43,357 nt of DNA from the NCBI GenBank assembly GCA_002306055.1, contig DBRR01000012.1:30327-73683 (forward strand), given 5' to 3'. Shown one piece after another: positions 24,859 through 33,000 of the stretch; positions within the stretch are counted from its first letter, which is position 1, and each line of letters starts with the position of its first letter. Under the pieces are notes generated by a model. That model had not been told where the DNA came from. It made no database searches and saw only the letters and a list, made by a program, of their open reading frames with translations. A program made the position numbers and the translations under genes. Source of the DNA: Anaerolineaceae bacterium UBA1363. GTDB lineage: Bacteria > Chloroflexota > Anaerolineae > Anaerolineales > Anaerolineaceae.

Positions 24859-26418
24859 CTAAAAGGTCGCTTCCACAACCGTAGACTCATCGAACTGAAT
24901 CGGCTCTTCTGGCACGACCCCTGCCATCAGCAAACCGATGTACTCTTTCGTAATGCCCTTGTTCGGTACAATTGCAATAATTCTGCCCCTGTACATTACC
25001 GCCACCCGATCGGACAGCTCCATGATTTCATCCAGCTCAGGTGAAACCAGCAAAACACCACAGCCCTCATCGCGTTTCTGTATGATGCGCTTGTGGATAT
25101 ATTCAATCGAGCCCACGTCCAAGCCGCGCGTTGGTTGTGAAGCCACCAAAAACTTGATCGGACGCGATAGTTCTCTTGCAATGATTACTTTTTGCTGGTT
25201 CCCGCCAGAAAGAGAACCCACTGGCGTAAAGACACTTGGCGTACGGATGTCAAAGGCCTTAATTAGTTTTTCGGCGTTTTCCAGGATCACGGGATACTGC
25301 AAAATAACGCCCTTTGCGAATGGCTCTTTGTAGTAAGTGCACAGCACCAAATTCTCTGCCACCGGGAATGGCAGCACCAGCCCATCCGCCTGGCGGTCCT
25401 CAGGTACGTGCGCGGTGCCTAATTCCGTAATTTGTCTCGGAGAACACTTGGTCACATCCTCACCCAGAAGCGTAATTTTGCCTGATAAGGTTTTTTGCAG
25501 ACCCGTAATCGCGTTTACCAGTTCTGTTTGACCGTTGCCCTGCACCCCAGCGACGCCGACAATCTCTCCTGAGTAAACCTCCAGCGAGATATCATCAACA
25601 ACAACGTTGTTGAACTTATCAACCACTGTCATGTTCTCGACGGAACAAACCAACTCTCCCGGCTTACACTCAGTCCTGTTCACCTCGAGGTCTACCGCAC
25701 GACCGACCATCATGGCTGCCAAAGATTGTCTGTCAGCTTGAGCAGGTGTTGTTTCACCCACCACCGCGCCACGCCGGATCACCACGATACGATCCGCAAT
25801 TTCCATCACTTCGCGCAGCTTGTGCGTGATAAAGATGATCGACTTCCCCTGTGCCACCAGTGAGCGCATGATCTTGAATAATTCATCAGCTTCCTGAGGT
25901 GTCAAAACAGCGGTCGGCTCGTCGAAAATGAGTATATCCGCCTCACGATAGAGCAGCTTGATGATCTCAACCCGCTGTTGAACTCCCACAGGCAAATCCC
26001 GAATATAATCATCCGGGTTCACCTCGAGGTTATAGTGATTCGAGATTTCCAGAATGCGATCAGCAGCTTTTTTACGATCCAAAAAACCGGCTTGCTTCAC
26101 AGTCTCATTGCCCAACATCACGTTTTCAGTCACCGTGAAAACCGGGATCAGCATGAAGTGCTGATGCACCATACCGATGCCATGGCTGATTGCATCTATG
26201 GGGGAATTGAATGTCACCTTCTCGCCGTTCACCCAGATCTCCCCTTCATCCGGCTGGTAAAGGCCGTAGAGAATGTTCATCAGGGTGGATTTGCCAGCAC
26301 CATTTTCCCCCAGTAAGGCCAAAATTTCACCTTTATTGAGAGAGAGATTGATATGGTCATTGGCCAAAACCCCTGGAAACCGCTTGGTAATCCCTTTTAA
26401 CTCAAGAATTGGGGTCAT
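24859..26418 (-). CDS. BMP-type ABC transporter ATPase, two fused nucleotide-binding domains
   Basis: A 519-residue tandem ATPase powering nucleoside uptake. The first domain has Walker A 'GENGAGKST' (37-45), signature region 'LPVGVQQRVEI' and Walker B 'ILIFDEPTA'. The second has a degenerate Walker A 'GVQGNGQTELV', a canonical signature 'LSGGNQQKVIIAREL' and 'LVASQPTRGLDVG' in place of a normal Walker B. Such asymmetry is usual for the RbsA/MglA/NupO type, where one site is weakly active. It lies between the binding lipoprotein gene, from which it is separated by a hairpin terminator, and the two permease genes. Confidence 0.92.
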   Translation of the reverse strand: MTPILELKGITKRFPGVLANDHINLSLNKGEILALLGENGAGKSTLMNILYGLYQPDEGEIWVNGEKVTFNSPIDAISHGIGMVHQHFMLIPVFTVTENVMLGNETVKQAGFLDRKKAADRILEISNHYNLEVNPDDYIRDLPVGVQQRVEIIKLLYREADILIFDEPTAVLTPQEADELFKIMRSLVAQGKSIIFITHKLREVMEIADRIVVIRRGAVVGETTPAQADRQSLAAMMVGRAVDLEVNRTECKPGELVCSVENMTVVDKFNNVVVDDISLEVYSGEIVGVAGVQGNGQTELVNAITGLQKTLSGKITLLGEDVTKCSPRQITELGTAHVPEDRQADGLVLPFPVAENLVLCTYYKEPFAKGVILQYPVILENAEKLIKAFDIRTPSVFTPVGSLSGGNQQKVIIARELSRPIKFLVASQPTRGLDVGSIEYIHKRIIQKRDEGCGVLLVSPELDEIMELSDRVAVMYRGRIIAIVPNKGITKEYIGLLMAGVVPEEPIQFDESTVVEATF

Positions 26419-26474
26419 AGTTGATACCGTTCCATTCTCAGTAATTTTGTCAATCTTACCACAAGCTTAAACAA

Positions 26475-26502
26475 AATAAGGCTGGAATTTTCCAGCCTTA
26501 TT
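26475..26502. terminator. Intra-operon hairpin after the binding-protein gene
   Basis: A perfect 12-bp stem AATAAGGCTGGA/TCCAGCCTTATT with a 4-nt loop, followed on the minus strand by TTGTTT. It lies 15 bp after the lipoprotein stop and 57 bp before the ATPase start. Partial readthrough would make the binding protein more abundant than the membrane parts. Confidence 0.82.
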
Positions 26503-26516
26503 TGTATACGAACAAC

Positions 26517-27575
26517 TTACTTGAGTGTGATTGTTCCAGCTATGATGTCAGCTTTGAGTTGTTCAATTTCAGCTGCGAGTTCAGCAGGAACAAGGCTTTC
26601 GAGTTCATGGAATGGGGCGAGAGCAACACCGTTGTTGGCGAGTGTACCAACCACATCACCACCGACGAAAGTACCGTCGACCACAGACTGGATGACCTGC
26701 ATGGTGGTGGCATCCATCAGTTTCATGACGGAGGTCAGGGTGATGTCGGCATATTCGGGGCTGGTGAGAGCCCAGTCAGAGTCCACGCCGATCAGGTAAG
26801 CGTTACCGCGTTCCTTAATGGCGGCAGCAGCACCCAAACCAACGGGTCCAGCGACGGGCATGATGATATCAGCGCCTTCGTCCATGAGGGACTTGGCAAG
26901 TTCAGAGCCTTTTTGCTGGTCGTCGAATGAGTTGCTGAAGAGACCAGTTTGGGTTGCGGGATCCCAACCGAGGACCTTGACTTCAGTGCCTTTCACTTCG
27001 TTGTATTTGGCTACACCCTTGTAGAAGCCATCCATGAAGATGGTCACAGTGGGGATGGGCAAACCGCCGAAGGTGCCTACAACACCGGTTTTGGAGACGC
27101 CAGCAGCGAGGTAGCCAGCCAGGAAGGCGGCTTCATCGGTGTTGAAGATCTGACCAACCACATTGGGAATAGCGGGATCGTAGTTGTAGTCGACGATGGA
27201 GAACTTGATGTCGGGATTGGCCTCAGCGGCAGCCTTGGTGGCATCGCCGATGAGGAAACCAACGGTAATGATCAGATCACATTTTTCCTCAATGAAGGCA
27301 TTGAGGTTCTTCTCGTAATCAGCGACTTCTTTGGACTCGAGGTATTTGCCTTCGATGCCGAGTTTATCCTCGGCGTCGGTGATACCCTTCCACGCGGTAG
27401 CGTTAAAGGATTTGTCATCAATACCGCCGGTATCGGTGATCTGGCAAACCTTGATTTTAGCGGCCGGCTCCTCAGATGCGACGGGGGGTTCGGTTGGGGT
27501 GGTTGTCGTGCAGGCGCCGAGTAGCATACTGCCGACGATTAAAACGGACAAGATGGCGAACAACTTTTTTGTCAT
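26517..27575 (-). CDS. BMP-family substrate-binding lipoprotein
   Basis: Exported lipoprotein of 352 residues: signal with lipobox LLGAC (Cys22), a short Thr/Pro linker, then the BMP (PnrA/Med) domain. The start of the domain 'VCQITDTGGIDDKSFNATAW' is a strong signature; 'TVGFLIGDA', 'VGTFGGLPIPTVTIFMDGF' and 'GVDSDW' follow. Characterised relatives bind purine nucleosides, so nucleoside uptake is the likely role together with the ATPase and permeases downstream. The ribosome site AAGGAG lies 12 nt from ATG with a second AGGAAA closer. It is first in the operon. Confidence 0.93.
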   Translation of the reverse strand: MTKKLFAILSVLIVGSMLLGACTTTTPTEPPVASEEPAAKIKVCQITDTGGIDDKSFNATAWKGITDAEDKLGIEGKYLESKEVADYEKNLNAFIEEKCDLIITVGFLIGDATKAAAEANPDIKFSIVDYNYDPAIPNVVGQIFNTDEAAFLAGYLAAGVSKTGVVGTFGGLPIPTVTIFMDGFYKGVAKYNEVKGTEVKVLGWDPATQTGLFSNSFDDQQKGSELAKSLMDEGADIIMPVAGPVGLGAAAAIKERGNAYLIGVDSDWALTSPEYADITLTSVMKLMDATTMQVIQSVVDGTFVGGDVVGTLANNGVALAPFHELESLVPAELAAEIEQLKADIIAGTITLK

Positions 27576-27644
27576 AATTTTCCTAATCTCCTTCTATAGA
27601 TTAAAGATAGTTACCGGGGATTACCGGTATGTAAAAGTAAATTA

Positions 27645-27673
27645 AGTATAAGTCAGCAGACCAAAGACCGCAA
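27645..27673 (-). promoter_or_regulatory. Possible promoter of the BMP operon
   Basis: On the minus strand TTGCGG (27673-27668) and TATACT (27650-27645) are 17 bp apart, about 70 bp upstream of the lipoprotein start. The -35 match is only three of six and overlaps a hairpin arm, so the call is tentative. Confidence 0.35.
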
Positions 27674-27691
27674 GTGGGATTTGCGGTCTTT
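27663..27691. terminator. Hairpin downstream of the MFS gene
   Basis: A perfect 11-bp stem AAAGACCGCAA/TTGCGGTCTTT with a 7-nt loop; a run of seven Ts follows on the plus strand and a shorter one on the minus strand. It lies 13 bp beyond the stop of the minus-strand MFS gene. Confidence 0.7.
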
Positions 27692-27703
27692 TTTTACCAG
27701 TAA

Positions 27704-28978
27704 TTACTTGATGATCGGTTCCGATTTGGCTTCGCCAGATTTCATCCCCAGAATCGAGACGAGGGCGGCAATCATAAAGATCGGTCCAATGATGAAGATC
27801 GTGGAGTAATTGTTGCCTGTCAGTTTGACAATCCATCCGTTGATGTTCGGCCCGGCGATTGCAGCCAGGGTGGAAAAGAGGTAATAGAGACCAGTAAAGG
27901 TGCCGATGTGAATCGCATCGGTAAGGTCCACGACCACTGGCAAAGAGTTGATATTGATGCATGCCCAGCCGATACCAGCCGCGAGCAGGAAAAGTGTCAG
28001 GGTCATAATGTTGCCCAGGATAGGCAGTTTGCCATACATTTGGAGGAGTGTCTCTTTGGGAAAGAAATAAACGCTTATAAGCACCATAATCATGATCAAC
28101 AACCCAATCCCGATGGTTCTTTTTCTCCCCAGCTTCGCACCGATAAATCCTGCTGGGATGGAAAAGAGCAAGAATGAGAAGCCGACACTGGTAATCAGTT
28201 GGCCAGCACCGGACTCATCCAAACCGAGATGGTTGACACCATATAGTGAAAGGAAAGCTTCGATGGCGTTATAGGCAATGAACCAGAAAAAGATAGCCAG
28301 AAAAATCCGGATTGCGTCAGCTTGCTTGCTGGTGAAAAGCTCTTTTAGGCTCTGCCAAAGATTCGGCTTTTCAATATTTGGATTGTCTTCGTACACCTTG
28401 GGTTCCCGCACAAAAATGAGCACCAATGCGGCTGCCACCAAAACTAGTAAAGACCCGAACCAAAATGGATATGCCTCGTTCCTTGCGACGAGCATTGAAC
28501 CGACGGAAGTCCCCAACACGAGGCCCAGCCCGCCCATAAAGTTGATGATACCGTTAGCCTGTGATCGCAGCCTGGAAGGGGTGACATCAGGCATCAACGC
28601 AACCACCGGGGTACGCCAGAAAGCCATCGCAAGGATGGTCGTGATGGTGCAGGCTACGAAGATTGGCAGGGAAGCCGCGAGCGGAACCAGACCGAAAGCG
28701 ATTGCGGCAACCGGCGCGCCTACCAAAATGAAAGGCAAACGTCTACCGAGTTTGGTGCGCAGGCGGTCAGACCACGCGCCGACTGGCGGCTGAATGAACA
28801 GAGCTGCGATGTTATCCAGGGACATAAAGAAGCCAATCTGGGCTGAGTCCAGCAGGAACTTCCTTTCCAGCAGGATGGGAACATAGGTATTGTAAAGGCT
28901 CCACAACACGCTGACACCAAAAAAGCCAAAACCAATTAAGAAAAGCTTACCGTAATTAAATTTCTGTTCTTCGATCAT
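27704..28978 (-). CDS. Major facilitator superfamily transporter
   Basis: A 12-span transporter of about 424 residues. The early segment 'WSLYNTYVPILLERKF' and the MFS loop 'GAWSDRLRTKLGRRLPFILV' resemble sugar/cation symporters of the SLC45/GPH type; substrate is not known. The second half has the related loop 'IPAGFIGAKLGRKRTIGIG'. The frame begins at ATG 28990, but AGGAGG lies right there, so the start is more likely the ATG at 28978. It is separated from trmD by about 100 bp and from the BMP operon by a hairpin, so it is probably a single-gene unit. Confidence 0.85.
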   Translation of the reverse strand: MIEEQKFNYGKLFLIGFGFFGVSVLWSLYNTYVPILLERKFLLDSAQIGFFMSLDNIAALFIQPPVGAWSDRLRTKLGRRLPFILVGAPVAAIAFGLVPLAASLPIFVACTITTILAMAFWRTPVVALMPDVTPSRLRSQANGIINFMGGLGLVLGTSVGSMLVARNEAYPFWFGSLLVLVAAALVLIFVREPKVYEDNPNIEKPNLWQSLKELFTSKQADAIRIFLAIFFWFIAYNAIEAFLSLYGVNHLGLDESGAGQLITSVGFSFLLFSIPAGFIGAKLGRKRTIGIGLLIMIMVLISVYFFPKETLLQMYGKLPILGNIMTLTLFLLAAGIGWACININSLPVVVDLTDAIHIGTFTGLYYLFSTLAAIAGPNINGWIVKLTGNNYSTIFIIGPIFMIAALVSILGMKSGEAKSEPIIK

Positions 28979-29092
28979 CATTTCCTCCATTTATTAAGTG
29001 TTTCTACTTGGTTTACTTTATCGAGTAACACTGGGTGGTCGCTCACACTCCCCTCCAGTATTGTGAGAGCAGGAGGATTGGACGGAGCATTG

Positions 29093-29857
29093 TTACTCGT
29101 TTACTTCAGCATCATTATCATGCGTTGTTTCTTCAAGATATTTTTTCAAAAACCTGCGGTCTTTCTCACTCAACTCAACTTTTTCCAGCAGATCCGGACG
29201 CCACATCAGCGTCCTGATTAGCGATTGCTCTCTTTTCCACTTGAGTTGCTCACCTAAGTTGCCAGTCTGCATCACTTCCGGGACGACCCACCCGCGGAAA
29301 TCTGCCGGTTTGGTCCATTGGGGATATTCAAGCAAGCCGTCAGACGAGAAAGAATCGTCCTGGGTTGCGTCCTCGTCCCCAAGCACCCCGGGCACCAGCC
29401 GACCGACGGCGTCCATCAGGATCAGGGCGGGCAGTTCGCCGCCGGTGAGTACAAAATCGCCGATGGAGATAACGTGGGTGGCGAGGTGCTCGCGGATGCG
29501 TTCGTCGAAGGCCTCGTAGCGCCCGCAAATCAGTGCCAGGCGGTCGTAAGCGGCGAGCTCACGTGCCATTTTTTGGTCAAAGCGCCTGCCTTGCGGGCAG
29601 AGCAGGATCACCGGGCAGCTTGGGGGAGCGCCGAGCACGTCCTCCACCGCGGCGAAGATGGGCTCTGGTTTCATGACCATGCCTCCGCCGCCGCCGTAGG
29701 GAGTGTCGTCGGTGGTGTGGTGCTTGTCGGTTGCCCAGTCGCGGATGTTGTGGGTGTGAACCTCAATCAGGTTGTTTTGGATCGCGCGTTTGAGGATGCT
29801 GATATCGAGATAGGGTTGAAAGACTTCCGGGAAGAGACTGAAGACGTCAAATCGCAT
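29093..29857 (-). CDS. trmD: tRNA (guanine-N1-)-methyltransferase TrmD
   Basis: Methylates G37 next to the anticodon in tRNAs using S-adenosylmethionine, preventing frameshifts. The 254-residue protein shows the SPOUT knot region 'GRYEAFDERIREH' and 'SIGDFVLTGGELPALIL', the linker 'YGGGGGMVMKPEP' and the C-terminal tRNA-binding helices. Length is normal. The ATG start has no clear Shine-Dalgarno. The first 45 bases and 39 upstream bases are one copy of the 84-bp repeat whose other copy is at 35136-35219, so the natural upstream region has been displaced by the restriction island. TTGCTG-17-TATCGT at 29899-29871 (minus) is a weak candidate promoter. It is not linked to rpsP or rimM here. Confidence 0.96.
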   Translation of the reverse strand: MRFDVFSLFPEVFQPYLDISILKRAIQNNLIEVHTHNIRDWATDKHHTTDDTPYGGGGGMVMKPEPIFAAVEDVLGAPPSCPVILLCPQGRRFDQKMARELAAYDRLALICGRYEAFDERIREHLATHVISIGDFVLTGGELPALILMDAVGRLVPGVLGDEDATQDDSFSSDGLLEYPQWTKPADFRGWVVPEVMQTGNLGEQLKWKREQSLIRTLMWRPDLLEKVELSEKDRRFLKKYLEETTHDNDAEVNE

Positions 29858-29896
29858 AGCTGAATTTTAGACGATAGGTGAAATTTGGGCAAGCAG
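29813..29896. repeat. 84-bp direct repeat at the island, trmD-side copy
   Basis: Identical to 35136-35219 at 81 of 84 positions without gaps. It covers trmD codons 1-15 and 39 bp upstream. The one difference inside the coding part is synonymous. Confidence 0.9.
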
Positions 29897-29961
29897 CAAT
29901 CGCGTGGGGAGGGTATTAAGCGGGTGAGAAGATCAAAGCGAATTTGGGGTGGAGATAAAAA

Positions 29962-29983
29962 ATGCCGGGTTTGATCCCGGCAT
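29962..29983 (-). terminator. Terminator of the restriction operon
   Basis: ATGCCGGG pairs with CCCGGCAT; on the minus strand the stem is followed by TTTTTATC, a good intrinsic terminator 35 bp beyond the stop of the large gene. It separates the island operon from trmD. Confidence 0.85.
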
Positions 29984-30018
29984 AAGCAGTTTGGTTTGTG
30001 ATGTGTAAGGTTTCGCCT

Positions 30019-33000
30019 TTAATCCATCGGTCGAATCAAGGATTCAATAAACGCAATCTCGTCGTCGGTTAGATTGTATTTGGCGTAAAGTTCTTTATCG
30101 CTCCAATTTAAATTAAAATCTTGAAGAGGAACAAAAGTGAAGACATTTTTTGACAAGTTTATTGAACTCATCGATAAAAGCATTAGAAATCGGACAAAGT
30201 TAGTTCGCAAATAAGATAGAGCGTTTTCAGCTTCTACACTTGTATTAAACTTGCCTATTACAAAATAAGAATGGGTGCATACTTCACTAGGACCAATTAC
30301 TTTTGTAGAGGAGGTGAGGACTCGAAATTTCCCATCTTTTCCTGGCTCCCCCGCATGCTCAGAACTTGTTTTACTAATTAAGACTTTATACTTATCAATT
30401 AAGTCAATGCCTTTTGTGATAAAACTACGCGGAATGTAACTTATACCATCACTCGCGTGGAGCATTAAATCATTTTTGTTTTCTTTTTTTGGAGCACCGC
30501 GATAGTCTGTAGATAAGCCAAAAGGCATAAGGGGGCTGACAATATCTGCGAGTTTACTTTCTTTTTTATTTAACACTTTATGGATAATATTGACACCTTC
30601 ATTATATCGTACCAAAACATCAAACTCATCAAGAGAACGATAAGCAATGTTTTTTGTTCCGTCTGAAACGTTAGTAACCTCACATATTGAAGTGTTGTCA
30701 CGATCTCTTAAAAAATAACAAACTCCACCGCTGATACTGATTGCTGGGAAACATTCCTTTGCATTTGAATAGTCGACTAGATGGGAAATTGATGAATCTT
30801 TTTTCATTATTTCCCTAAACCCGTCAAGACCCATACCACCAGCGAACCATCTTGAAGGAATAATCATAGATAGGTATTTTGGATCTAACTTTTTAGCTTC
30901 ATCAACAAAAAGGTTATATAAAGGTGTTGCTTGCTTTCCAGCTCCCGATGTCTCCTCCTGGTAGGGTGGGTTGCCAATGATGACGTCAAATTTCATTTCT
31001 TCTCCAAACCTTTCTGCCAATGCTTGTTTGACTCTGCCGTCTTTGGCTGCTTCGGTCAGGTCGAGTTCCAGCAGGTTATCCTGCTCAATCTCAGGGAAGC
31101 CGGCATAGACATAATTTTTTACCATGTTATAAATGATGTTGCTGGGGGCGCAGCCGTACAGTTGGTGTTCCAATATCCAGCGGATGCGTTCATACTCATC
31201 GGGAATGGCTTCCCGAAGTCCTTCAAAGAGGCGTTTGGCGATCTCGGTCAGGTAGAGCCCACTCTTGGTGTAGAGATCGATGAAGGTGGTCTCTCTGTTT
31301 TTGAAGATCTCAGGGTCCTGCTCCTCAAGCAAATCGACCATCATCTTCACCACGCGCCTGGGGGTAAAAATCTGGTTGGTGCGTTGGGGCGGGATGTAAT
31401 CGAAGATGTCTTCTTCGTTGCCGCCGTGCAGGTAATCGGCAAGTTTTTCTTTGAGTTTGAAGAACTCCTTGACGGAGGTATTGAAGACGCTCTCGTTAAA
31501 GAGACCAGGGATGCTCTTTTGCTCGCCATCTTCGCCGATGTAGGTAAAGCCATCGCGCAGCTTGCGGAACTCGTCCAGCGTGATGCTGGTGAGCTCTTCG
31601 AAGGTGGCAGGGTCGATGTTTTGGTCGAAAGTTGCCAGGGTGGTGTCCGAACTGCCGTAGGCCATCAGGAAAGCCGGGATGGTGCGGGCAAAACCGCGCA
31701 GGTGATCACGCACGTCATTCTCAGTGGTTTTCTTTTTGCCTTCCTCTTTCTGTTCGAGGTGCTTGCCAACCACCTTTTGCGTGACTTCCATGACGCTTTT
31801 TTGGATCTCGGTCTGTAAAACTTCTTCGATCTCCGCTAACTCTGCTTTGTAGCTTTCTTCGCGTTCCTCCCGGGCGGTTTGGCTGGTCTGCTGCTCGATT
31901 TCCTGTTCGTAAGCAACTTTAGCCTGCTGAACTCTCTGGTCGCGCTGATAGAGGTTTTCCTCGATTTTTTCGGTCAAAATCTTTTGGGCAACTTTGGTGT
32001 TGGTCTCTACCGTTTTCTTAGGGAGATTCAGTGTTTGTGCAGTCTTGACAAAACCATCTTCCAACTTGCGGACAAGCTCCCGGGAAATCTTTTCGGCAGC
32101 CGCATCCCGGTTGGTAATATCGGCAACCTTTTCAAGTGCTGCTTCTATATCAGGCTTGTAAATGGCTTTGCCAAACAAGCCGTTGGTGGTGTTGACGATT
32201 AACTCGTTGGGGATCTCAACTTCACCTTGGTCGTTCAACATCGGATCTGTCAGCTTGATCTCGCGTTTGTCGCCCAGTCGCTTGTTGGCTTCCGGCGAAA
32301 TTTTCTCGAGGATGGCTTTCAATTCAGCAGGCGCGTTGAAGATGGCGCCAATGTTGGCGAAAAGCAAGTTGGACATGAAGCCGCGTTTGACGACTTCAAC
32401 AGCCTTAATGTGGCTTGGGATGGTAAGGACTTCTTCAGGTGAGATCTCGCGCAGGCTGCCTTCATCATCTTCTGCAATGACCGGGAAGAAGTTGATCAGC
32501 TCACGGATATTTTCCTGGCGTTCTGCCTCACTGCCCTTGAAACCCTCATCGGAAAGGTTGTTGGCGAAATTGTCATAGAGAACCAATGTGCGGTCAGGCG
32601 CGAAATCGAAGACGTAGGCGTTTTCCTTGCGGAACCACTCTCCGGTTTCTTCATTCTGGAATTCCCAGGGATTCTGAGCGCGGAAGGATGCCTGGAAGTA
32701 GAGGGCGGGCGATTTGATATTGCTGAGCATCAAGACCGCACTCCACTCCGGGATGGTGACGCCCGTGGTCAGCTGACCGACCGAGAGCGTGATTGTGCGC
32801 GGGTTGGCTGCAATGGCTTGTTTTACACGGTCATAACTGCGTTTGTTACGGATTGCGTTTTCCGCTGTTTCTTCGATGTTGTCGGCATCCTCGTCGTCGA
32901 TCAAACTGACGCCGTCGCCGGCCGCCAGGACGACAGTGTAATCCTTGAAAAATGGATGATTGTTGAGGAGTTTCTCCATGGCTTTGGCGGCTGCCACACG

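Noticed and set aside
27576..27660. Purine riboswitch before the BMP operon
   Set aside because: Nucleoside transporters can have one, but the leader is too short and lacks the expected three-helix pattern.
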